In this document: positions 26,041 through 37,200 of the stretch, one piece after another
How the letters are laid out: the number at the start of each line of letters is the position of its first letter
How positions within the stretch are numbered: the first letter of the stretch is position 1
Assembly (NCBI RefSeq): GCF_026212465.1
Contig: NC_080048.1
Span: 37,724,375-37,788,374, forward strand
DNA from: Amaranthus tricolor
Lineage: Eukaryota; Streptophyta; Magnoliopsida; Caryophyllales; Amaranthaceae
Length of the DNA: 64,000 nt
Direction: 5' to 3'
Notes under the pieces: model-generated
The model's database searches: none
Seen by the model: only the letters and a program-made list of their open reading frames with translations
What the model was told of the DNA's origin: nothing
Translations under genes and position numbers: made by a program

Positions 26041-27794
26041 TTTAAGAAAGTTGGCCTTGCGTTGAAACATATAATTAGTGAGATTCAAGGGGCTTTTGTT
26101 GCGGGTAGAAGTATTATTCATAATATCTTGCTTTGTCAGGATATCATTCGTCACTACTCAAGGAAGAATTGCTCTCCTAGTTGCTTCATTAAAGTTAATC
26201 TGAGAAAAGTTTATGACACCAAGGATTAGTTTTTCATTAAAGATATGCTTTTTGCTCTTGGTTTCCATGCTCATTTTGTGAAGATTATCTTCACTTGCAT
26301 ATTTATAACTACATTCTCTCTGATTTTGATGGAAAACTTCTTGATTGCTTGAAGGCTAAACGTGGTCTTAGACAAGGTGATTCAATGTCCCCTTTCCTTT
26401 TTGTCATCTGGCATGGAATATTTGTCAAGGATGTTGAAGTGTGCTAGCCGTGATTCTTCTTTTAAGTTTCATCCTCGTTGTGCTCTTTTGAAGCATATTC
26501 ATCTAATTTTCGCGGTTGACTTGATGTTATTTTCCAAAGGGGATGCTACTTCTATTTCTATCTTATATAAAGGATTGGAATTGTTCTCTCAATCTTCAGG
26601 CTTACATGCCAATGCGTCTAAGTCTGCGATATATTTTGCTGGCATGCCCATCAATCATCAACATCAGATTCTAGAGTGTGTTAATCTTGTGAATGGTACT
26701 CTCTCCTTTAGATACCTTAGTGTCCCCCTTAACTCTATAAGTCTTACAATAGCTGATTGTAGCATTTGGCGGAAAAGATGACTAGTAAAATCAGAGGTTG
26801 GCAGGGTCGTAAACTTTCTTATGCTGCTAGACTGCAACTAGTCAACTCTGTCCTCATTAGTATTACGTCATACTGGTGTCAAATCTTCATCCTTCCCAAA
26901 AAAGTGATAAAGGCTGTAAACATGATCTGTAGGGCGTTCTTATGGCATTATGATAACCAAGATACTAGACCTGATAATGTGAGCTGAGAGTCTTTATGCA
27001 GACCAAATAAAGAAGGAGGTCCTGGAATCAAGAATCTTAATCTTTGGAACTTGGCTGCTGTGGGCAAAATTATCTAACATATTAGTTGTTTGCATGAATC
27101 GTTGTGGGTACGCTGGATACATGGTATGTACACAAAGGGAGGAAAGTGGCTGATCTTCAATCCCCCCTACAGCCAACTGGTCACTCAAGAAGTTATTTAA
27201 GGTGAGGGACAAGATAAGGAGTTAGTTGGGTACTGATAAGTACTATATCAACTCAGTATATATGGACCTACTGGGATCCATACCTATAGTGAAATGGAGC
27301 AAAATTTTCTGGAATAGAGCTTTAATTCCTAAAGCAACTTTTGTTTACTGGTTGGTGATGCTAAATAGTCTTGAAACAAGAGATAGGCTAAAAGCAATTG
27401 GAGTTATTGAAGATGACATATGTCCTATCTGTGATGAGGTTAGTGAATTTGTGGACCACATTTTCCTTCGTTGTGCTTGGAGTCTAGTGTTTTAGAATCC
27501 TGAACTCATGGCTTGGTACTAGTATCACATCCCTTTCTTCTGCTAAACCAAGCAAGTGGAAGGTTTCGAAAATTGAAAAGATTGTGATTACAACCTCTTT
27601 TTGCAGTCTCATATATTAGATATGGAATGCTCGTAATGATCCAGTTTGGAATGCAAAGCTGGTGTTGTCTAGTGTTCTCATAAAGTCTTTGAAGATGGAA
27701 GTAAAGCACTTAATGTTTTGGTTTATATCCTCGTTGTATGAAGGATGGAATAAAATTTCTTTTCTTCTAAAAAATATTTTTTAAGAAAGTTGGC
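26041..27794 (+). mobile_element. 5'-truncated, inactive L1-type LINE with a 15-bp TSD
   Basis: The insertion spans 26056-27779 between direct repeats of TTTAAGAAAGTTGGC (26041-26055 and 27780-27794). It begins inside the reverse transcriptase (ISEIQGAFVAGRSIIHNILL), continues through FIKVNLRKVYDTKD and HPRCALLKHIHLIF, then the catalytic box reads FAVD where the family has FADD. A zinc-binding RVT segment follows at 27226-27495 (CPICDEVSEFVDHIFLRCAW), and the A-rich 3' end is near 27770. Stops and frameshifts interrupt all parts. Truncation at the 5' end and a medium-length TSD are as expected from target-primed reverse transcription. Confidence 0.9.
26362..27495 (+). pseudogene. Reverse transcriptase remnant of the L1 LINE
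   Basis: Three open pieces (26362-26781, 26766-26987, 27226-27495) cover the palm/thumb region and the zf-RVT domain. The segment SAIYFAGM is typical of plant L1 reverse transcriptases. The second catalytic aspartate pair is broken (AVDL), and frameshifts separate the pieces, so no active enzyme can be made. Confidence 0.85.
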
Positions 27795-28114
27795 TAAAAT
27801 TAGTTATTTTGACATTTACAATGTTGAATTTGCACTTTAAATTGTTTTGATACACATATAATTAGTTAATATTGAGCTGTTAGAAATTGGTTTAGAGAAA
27901 TATTTGAGAAATAAAGTCTGAAGGCTAAAAGTCAAAAGAAATGACCACCCAATTAAAAAAAAATGTCAACATTTAATAATCCTTTAAATTAAAACTTAAG
28001 TCGATACAAAAGCTATCAAACGTCTTACTAAAAATCTACGGCCCGTTTGATTATTCAAATCAAATGGTGGTAATAGAAATGATTTATAGTATAAATTTTT
28101 ATGATATATATCAT

Positions 28115-28480
28115 ACAAATTTTTGTGAGAGACGGACTTTTTAAAAGACCATCTCTAATTGGGTCAGCCTATTATATATTTTTTAAAATATTGTAAATAA
28201 GCATTAAAAATAATGTAAGTACACATTTAAGATATTAAAAGTAATCATTAAAGATATGGTAAGTAAGCATTAAAAATAATATAAGTAGGTATTAAGAATA
28301 ATGCAATTAGACATTTAGGATATTAAAAGTAGTCATTAAGGATAGTGTAAGTAAGTATTAAGAATAATGTAAGTAGGCATTAAGAACACGGTAAGTAGGC
28401 ATTAATCTTTAATGGCTTGGGCTTGAAATATGTCTCTCAAAGAGACGGTCTCTTAAGACGGTCTCTTAAGAGACTAGCTG
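28115..28480 (+). mobile_element. Minisatellite MITE, copy A (10-bp TSD)
   Basis: The element is bounded by perfect 10-bp duplications TATATATCAT (28105-28114 and 28481-28490). It starts ACAAATTTTTGTGAGAGACG and ends AAGAGACTAGCTG; the ends are imperfect inverted repeats. The interior is a tandem array of a roughly 20-bp unit, consensus near GTAAGTAGGCATTAAGAATA, about ten copies. A stretch near the 3' end reads GAGACGGTCTCTTAAGACGG. It is non-coding and intergenic between the L1 LINE and the SRF gene. Confidence 0.8.
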
Positions 28481-28490
28481 TATATATCAT

Positions 28491-30500
28491 GACATTCCCA
28501 TGATATTGAAACTTTGAATACAAAAAGTTTGTGTTTATTTTTCATTACCTCTTAATAACACATTTTTAAATGTTAATGTATTGGAATAAATTTTATGAAA
28601 AGAATGAGATTTTTAAGGGAGAACAATCATATCTATTAAACTTGTCAAGAGATAATAATCTAGTTATTACACTAAATATCCACTATCATTTTTACAATTT
28701 AATATTGACTAACAAATAGACTTAAAAAATATATTTTATTTTTTCGAATTTTTGAAATCACATGTAAAAAAAAGTAAGAAGAAAGGCACGTGCCCTAAGA
28801 GCTGGAAGGAGACCTAAAAATCAACGTACAATAGAAAGATTGATGAATAAGATCATTATGTTATTAGTCATAATTTAATACTTAATGACCGACCGTTTAC
28901 TTACACTGTTTAGTCGACAAGTAAGGTAATTGGAGACTCCAACCAACAACATTTTGCTGTCTAGTGATATTAAGTGACTTCTATTTAGGATTAAATTTAA
29001 AGGTCTTTGATACTTTACTCTTATTATACACTATACACTTGTTAGTGATGATAAGGATCATTTTTAATGGGTTCTTAGTAGCAGAGAGGTCTTTGAGGGT
29101 GAGCGAGGTGATTAATCGCACAGGTTCATTCTTTCTCCCGTTTATGAAAAAGTTAATCAAAAAAGAAATATGTTAAGTCTATTAATATAGTAAAAATATT
29201 TACTATAAATAAGGAGCAAATTAAAAATTTTGCATAGGGTTCCTAAATTTTTCAAGACGGCTCTGCTTAATAGCTAACATTATCAGCAATATTACCTAAA
29301 TAAGTACATAATTTAATGAGTCATTTTACTATAGTCTATTATAATTCAAAATCAAATAACTATAAATCTTAAACCTTATCAAAATTAATGTCTCAAAATT
29401 TATGAGTTATAGTAAACAAAATAGCTGATACGACCATATTGTGAAACAAGCTAATTAAAATATCCAACAATTAGTTAACAAAGTCAAACATCTTCTATTC
29501 CCTTAGTGTTCACTTCATAAAAGACCTATCTTTTACTATAATTTTATCAGAAACACGAAGCTTAAGCTTATCACTAACTATGCTTTTATATTTTTATGCC
29601 GTTCGACATTTTCTAAATTCAAATGTGTTAAGTTACAAGTAGAGTAATTTCCTCCTAACTGTCTTTGGAACCCTACTCTTTTTATCACTGAGTAGCCATT
29701 TAGGGGCTTTAGTCGGTAACTCGGGTTGTTTTTCTCTCAACGATAAAGCTTATTTCATATCGTCTCACTGGTCGATTTTGACCACTGTTATTTAGAGGTC
29801 ATAACTTGATTCCACTATTTATATAAATAAATGCACATATTTCAGTGTAAACTAAGTGCATTCAAGACTTTTACAAAAAGTATAAGTTTAATATGAAATT
29901 AATTCATATTATTTTTATACTGCATAATTTCTTAATATTTTATTCATAAGCTCATACTCCACATTCTCTATTCACTTAGTCATACTCCACAACTCACACC
30001 CTTTAAATTTAATTTGGTGTACACTAATTTTGTGTAAACTAAGTGTTTAGTCAACAATTTCTGGTTATTTTACATAAATAGATGATTGAGTGGTCAAAGT
30101 CATTAATTGAAATAATTTATTATTAATTCATGAATAAGCTATTTTCAATAAATTATTATTATTAGCGTGTTTAAAATTAACTACTCATTATGAATTATGA
30201 ATACTTATAAACCAAAACTTAACTTAAAAACAAAATTTAAAAACTTAAAAAAATTGAGATTTTGTGCGAGTATGAGAGCAAAAGCAATCACTAAATTTTT
30301 ATAGGAGTTCATTCAGGTTATCAGGTTGATTTAAGTTTGGGTTTTATCTTCATATTGGCTTTTTACATAATTATAATTATTTTTAAAGAGGAGTCAAATC
30401 GAATTTAATTTCAAGATCAAAAAACGAATTTTTTTAACACCTCTATTTTTCGTATAAAAAAACAAAAACTAACATGTGCAAAAGAGAGAAAAATACTTCT
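28491..30500. other. AT-rich intergenic DNA upstream of the SRF gene
   Basis: No gene or dated insertion was found here. The frame at 28964-29176 has no recognisable content. Confidence 0.5.
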
Positions 30501-30564
30501 ATATGTTAAAAGAAAATGGTGTGCTACACTTCTGCTGTTGTCTGCAAATTGCTAACTTTCAGAC

Positions 30565-30720
30565 CAACTTCTTTCTTTCTTTCTTCATCTCATTTCTAAC
30601 CTCTCACTCTTTCTCTCTCTAACTTTTTAACCCACCCTTTTTCATTCTCTCTCTAGCTTTTTCCAAGCTTTTTCCTTTCTCTCTCCATCATATTCTCTCA
30701 TTTACATTACCCCTAATTAA
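30565..30720 (+). promoter_or_regulatory. Pyrimidine-rich stretch, likely SRF leader region
   Basis: A CTTT/CTCT-rich stretch (for example TTTCTTTCTTTCTTCATCTC) lies about 700 bp upstream of the SRF start codon. CT-rich tracts are common around plant core promoters and 5' leaders. The distance to the ATG suggests a 5'-UTR intron. The transcription start itself cannot be placed from sequence alone. Confidence 0.4.
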
Positions 30721-31289
30721 TTCCTCACTCATTGATTCAATCTTTACTTGTACTAATTATTTCCTTCTTCCTTTGAACTTGCAATCAATTGGAGCAAACC
30801 CCAACATTCCTAATTAATTTTGTTTGGTAGGTAATATACTCACTTGATTTGCTTTTTTATTGTACTTCATTGTGTTCATATTTCATAGAGTAGCTCAATT
30901 GCAACTATTCTATCCTTAAAATCAATGGGTCTTCCCTTTTTTCCTTAAAGATTTGATCTTTCTTTCTGTTTGTTCACCCCATCATATATAGATCTCATTC
31001 TATTGCTTATTTCCCTCTGCATTTTTGTTTGTTTGTGTTATTATTGTATAATATTTATGGGGTTTTTGAATTACAGAATCTACAATGTTTGCCAGCTGTA
31101 CTTAGCCAATCATTAGGTGTATGTCTAAAATAATTAGTCCTGTTTTTTAATGAATAGCTAAATTGCTATGGGATTTGGTTCATTTAGCCACTAGTTTCTT
31201 GCTTGCTTCTATTATGGTTCTAAATTTCAGTTATATTTGTAGATTTGAGGTATGGAAGAGGATTAATTAAGAGGGTGATCTTTGGATGA

Positions 31290-34200
31290 ATGGTTTGGAA
31301 AGTACATATTATGGAATACCCAGGTGTAAAGATCTGGGCTGAGCTTTCCTTTGTGTTAGTGTTCATATTTCTGCTGCATTTGGCTAACGGGTTGACAAAT
31401 TCGGGTGATGGTAAGTCCAACTCCTACCAGTTTAATTTCCCCCTTGTTATTGATTTTTGGGATTGGAGTAAATTGTGGAATGATTTATGTTTAGTTTTAC
31501 AACTTGGGTTTTCTTGGCATTGTGTAAAATTACTTACATTGCTTTCATAAATGTATAATGAACATGCTGGTTTAGTATAAAGAAATGAAGAAGTAGCATT
31601 AGGTTGTTGCTCAATTCTACTTGCACAAATTGTTGTGTGAGACCGTCTCACTGTGAGACATTCTCTGAACATGGGTTGATAGCCCGATCAATTCAATTAT
31701 TAGAATATGGGCTCCTTGTTTTGAGGTCGTCTTACCGAGAGACAATTTCTTACAAGAGTAGCTCTTCTACTTGGCATTGAATGTGAAGTTGAATGAAAAA
31801 ACAGTGGACAATAGAAGGAATAGCAATCTGGACTCTTATACCCATGTCCGACTTGAATACGTGTCTAAGTGTCCGACTTGGTTATTTTATGAATGTAGTT
31901 TTGAACCAAAATTGGTGTGTCCATGTATTATACCCACGTTGAGTGTCAAAGGTCCCACACGGGTTCTTGACGGTTAAATGAAGAGTCAACTGTCAAGGTA
32001 CATAAAATTTTGCTGATTGCTTGGCTTGTAAGATATGCAACTGGATATTTGTGTAGTGTCACAATCACAAATATCAGGAAAATATTTGGTGAAGTTTTGG
32101 TATTCGGCAGATAGAAGCCGTGCTTTATGGCAGTGATAGAAACTTCAAGCTATAGCATTTGTCTTTGATTTGGTAAACCGCTTAATGAAAAGTACAGAAA
32201 TGGTCTTATAGAAATATCTCAAATGAATATTTTTCTAACCTGTAAATTCTCTACTCCTACGTTACCAAGTTGTAAATTATTTTTTTGTACTCATCGACAG
32301 TAGATCGATCATATTCTTGTCAACTATATATCAATTACTTCTTCATAGAAGAATTCTTCATTAATTTAATGAATGTGCATATTTCTAATATCACAAATTC
32401 TTGCATGAGACGGTCTCACCGTGAGACATGTCTCATACTTGGGTTAAATAGCCCAATATTAGAAATTTTTAGCTTATGGGCCTTTTGTTTTGAAGTCCTC
32501 CCACTGTGAGACGTCTCATACAAGACGAATTGTTCTAATATTAGTTTGTTTCGTCATAGTTGCTGCAATTAACAGCTTGTATGCTGCTTTTGGTTCTCCA
32601 CTCCCTGGATGGGTTGCTACCGGGGGAGATCCATGTGATGAAGCTTGGCAAGGAGTCCAATGCGACGTTAATGGCAACATCATTTCAATGTAAGGGGAAC
32701 TCTTTGTTCCAATCCTGTATTGTGTATGTTATGGTACAGAAATCTTCATGAGTGTTTCCAAACTTTTAATTTGGGTTTACTTTACAGAAGTCTCGTGGGT
32801 GCCAACTTAGGTGGTGGATTGGGTGACGACCTAGCATCATTTTCGTCAATCAAAACAATGTAAGAACTTCAAACATAACTCTAATTATTGAATGTCAATA
32901 ACCTAGCTGTGTTGGTTCATTTGTGGAAAATATTTTACTGAATGAATAGCTCTTGCATATACAGTATTTACCTCAAATTGTATATTAAATTGTAGAATTG
33001 GCATCTTTGTTAGAGTATATAATATATATTGGGGCCTCACCATAAATATTAGCTTTGACATGCTATCAGAAGCCAGCGTGACAAGAGGTCATAGGTTCAA
33101 ATCTCAACCACCCCTCAAATTCAAGTCGAAATATTTTGCACCGGTTATAAGGAAGGCCTGCGCTGCTTCCACACTTCTAATCAATGGGCTCTCATGTGAG
33201 GGGCGTGTTAGAGTATATAATATATCCTGGGGCCTCAACCATAAGCTTATGCTTTTAGTTGAGTTGGTTCCTTGACAATCTTTTTATCAGATATTTTTTT
33301 TGAGTTCTCAAGCTTTAGTTAATAATATATTAAATAGAAAAATGTGCCTCCCAACTTCCTGCATGGGAATGAAAAATGCTGGGATGCGTACTTGCATATT
33401 CGCTGCGTTAATTCAACCATTTCCCCCCTAAGTTTTATTAAGTTATATTTATGGGGTAATAAGTGTTAGGATTAAGGCTATGATGTTTTGGTTTTTGTTG
33501 TTGTTGGAAGATGGTATTGAGTTACTTTTCCTTGTACGCCAATCATGTTATGCTAACTATTACTTTTTTGGGCAGTGATTTGAGCAACAACCATATTAGC
33601 GGAAGTCTTCCATCAAGTTTTCCCGTTTCCCTGGAGGCGTTGTATGTACCCTGCAAAGTATTTTTTGATGACACTTTACTTCTTGCCTATTGGCATTATA
33701 CTATTCTATGCAAGATATATGATAGCTTTTACGATGCCAGTTTTCTTTCAGGTAATAATTTGACCGGAAGCATTCCAAGCTCTATTTCCACTCTTACCAG
33801 CCTCACTACGTTGTAAGTTCTTTGTCGTTCCTTACAGTTATACTCTTTCTCCTGGAATCATCATTGTCTAATTGCTTAGACTATCGTACTTTATAGGAAA
33901 TTGAATGACAACCATCTTAGCGGTGAACTACCCGATGGCTTTCAGTCTCTTACAGCATTGTCCAGCATGTAAGTTTTCACACGTATGGCGTAGCTTCGTA
34001 GTCCACTCCTTGACTCCATTTTTGTCGACTGAATATTCTAATTTCGTCTTTACAGAGATTTGGCGCATAACAGTTTGAGCGGAGAGTTGCCTCCTTCAAT
34101 GGAGAATTTGTCAGCTCTAACCAGCCTGTAGGCTCACCCTCTCTAAAAAACAGTCAATTCTATGAGTACTTAAGCACTAACATCAATTTTTATTGTGCAG

Positions 34201-37200
34201 TCACTTGCAGGACAATCAGCTGTCGGGAACCCTCGATGTTCTCGAGCCTCTTCCCCTGCAAGACTTGTATGCTCCTATTGATTTCTTTCCTATAAAATAT
34301 TGAGCGTCGTTTCCTTTTCAGTTTGCTGACACTATCGATTTTTTCGTACTGGTTAGGAATATAGAGAACAACCTGTTCAATGGACCGATACCTGAGAAAT
34401 TGCTGAGTATTCCCAACTTCAAGTGAGAACTCTTGCTAGTTGTTCGATTTCCGCAATACTTTATGTTTTTGGCAAATGACTGATGACACCTTTTTTTTTT
34501 ATTTTTGAACGACAACTTGAGTACTTGAGTGAATATCGTTTGTTGAAATAAAGTGCAATGAAAAGTGTTTCTTCGATAAATCCTAGAACTGAGAATTAGC
34601 TTCACTCCTTACGTAGTGCGGGAAATAACACCCCTTGTTCTCCCGGGCTTTTTAAAGCTGAACTGAACTTATTAGAACAGAACCAATCAAAACTGACTGA
34701 ACATGTTAAAATGAAATTAATTGAATATATTAGAACTTAGGCCTTCTTAAGTTCACCTTAAAAAAATTAAGCGATCAGTAAAATCAGTTTTAAGAAGTAC
34801 AAATCAGTTTTAATAACGAATCAGTAAAAATCAATTACGATGTTACAATCCGTAAAAATCAGTTACAATCCGTAAAAAGTAGTTATAATTTATAACTAAA
34901 AGTCACTTACAAGTTACAATCCGTAAAAATAAGTTTTAATCAGCAAAGATCAGTTTCAATCAGTAAAAATCAGTTTTGATCAATAAAAATCTTTTTCAAT
35001 ATGTAGTTATTAGAGTGATAGCATGTCAGGCGTCAACTATCGACATTTCCCTGGTCTAGTGACTTTGTACTGATTTTTTGTTTACTAAAATCCCGACCAA
35101 CTTTTGCATCGGAAATTTGACAATACTTCTAATATAGGCATAAAGTCAGTATCTTGCTCCCTTGTAATCTGAGATTATATAGCCTTCTTATGCCAGTATG
35201 AAACTGTGTTAAACAGGAGAGATGGGAATCCTTTTAACACCTCTGCTGCTCCGATGCCTTCGTTGCCAGCTCCCTCCATGCTGCCTTCACCCACTACCCC
35301 AGGGGCACCCAAGCAATTATCACCTCGCTCGGGCATAACTTCTCCCAGTTCTGGCGCAGCTTCTAGTTCTGGGTCGGGACCTAGAAATCGCACAGCTTTG
35401 CCACCTACACAGCAGGACCAGAATACTCAAAACAAAGCTCAGTCGGCGAAAACGAGAAGGATAGTCGGCATATCAATTGCTTCTGTGATCGGATTTATAA
35501 TCTTGGTTTTGCTTCTTCTGTTATGCTTACCATGGTGTTTTAGCAGAAGTAGAGACTATTACCGAGCTACAAAGAGACATGAGATCCAACCATATATGGG
35601 TGCCAGAGAGAACCCTCTCAATAATGTGCCGTCACGTCATGCTAACAATCAGGTTGAAAAAGGTTAGCCTACATTCTGTTATTGTATATCTACTTCTCTT
35701 AAAGACTACTCATCTGTTCCATTAGATTTGCGTCAAAGAGAAAGAGGATAATTTTAAAAAAGTGATAATAAATGCAGAGAGAGAATGAATTGTATGAATG
35801 AAATTAAAAGAGAGTTGAAATGTATGGATGATATTAAAAAAAGTGATGGGCCATTGTCTAAAAATAAGAATGATGCAAATTAAGTGGAACGGACCAAAAT
35901 GGAAAATGCTGCAACTTCAATAGGACGGAGGGAGTATGAACTAATGTTCTAATTGAGTCACAACTCATAAGGCATATTACTCTTACTAAACAACAACGTT
36001 CTTTACCCCGATGTCATTGTATATTACCCTTGTTAAAAAAAATCTTTGATCATGTGGTTAGCTCAAAAAGACGCTGTTGTGGAGATCAAAGATGAGCCGC
36101 GAGCCGAAGTTCGGAGGACTGCTGCAATTGCAAAACAACAAAGTCGTGAGGAGCTTAATTCTCAAAGATCGACAACTCCATTGAGGAAGCTTGAAAGTGA
36201 TATGAGTTTTAGCGACATTGACTATATGATGCCTCCACCTCCACCTCCACCTCCTCCTCCACCTCCACCACCTCCTCCTCAATTTTCCGCCGAGAAAGTA
36301 ATTGTGACGCCTATCTCATCAGCTCACCCTGTTGCCGGAAAGCCATCCTCCAGATCTCTTCCCTTGACGTCAGTGAAGTCTTTCACGATTGCATCACTTC
36401 AGCAATACACAAACAGCTTTTCACAAGATAATCTTATAGGAAGTGGCATGCTTGGAACTGTATATCGGGCTGAGCTTTCTAATGGAAAGGTATGATTTTC
36501 TACCATTCTTTAAGAAACCCTGAGTTGTTTTAAGTTTTAGATCCTACTTGGAACTTGGGAGTCTTAGTTAAGGGCCTCTTTAGGTTCTCCATGATGCCAA
36601 TATTGGTCATATTTCTTAGTTGAATGTTTAATTTGACGTCATTTTTCTTCATTATGTAGTGAGTCCATGCTTTCTGTAGTATTTAGACTTTTGGCAGAAT
36701 TTCTGTTGTTAATCTTTCTTAGTCCTATTGGTTGTAATTGTAGGTGTTCATTTGGGTTGTTGTGTTGATTTCGGGTTAGATATTTCGGGAAATCGGTTTT
36801 TGTGTCCATATTGTTTTTTATATAATTGTGAACCATTTTTGAAATCGGGTCAAATCGGGTTTTGTGTCTATATTGTTTTTTACATAACTGTAAATCATTT
36901 TTGAAGTCGGGTCAAATCGGGTTCGGTTACAAGGTCAGGTAAATTTTGGATCTTCGGGTCTATTATGAACACCTTTAGTCGTAATGGATTGGCTGCTAGA
37001 CAGGTGGGAGCCGGGAGGGGGTAATACAGCTTGTCTAAAAACTTTCCCATGCTAAAAACTTTTAACATGGCATCTGGGTTTAATTTGCAGCTACTCGCTG
37101 TCAAGAAGCTTGACAAGGGTGTTTCTAGCCGCCTGAAAGATCACGAATTTATTGAGCTTGTAAATAACATCGATAGTATTCGGCATGTCAATGTTGTGGA

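Noticed and set aside
28115..28480. CRISPR-like array of regularly spaced 20-bp units
   Set aside because: The units are contiguous, without unique spacers, are degenerate, and lie within a MITE in a plant genome.
36058..36282. Minus-strand Arg/Trp-rich frame
   Set aside because: It is the complement of the proline-rich stretch in SRF exon 11.
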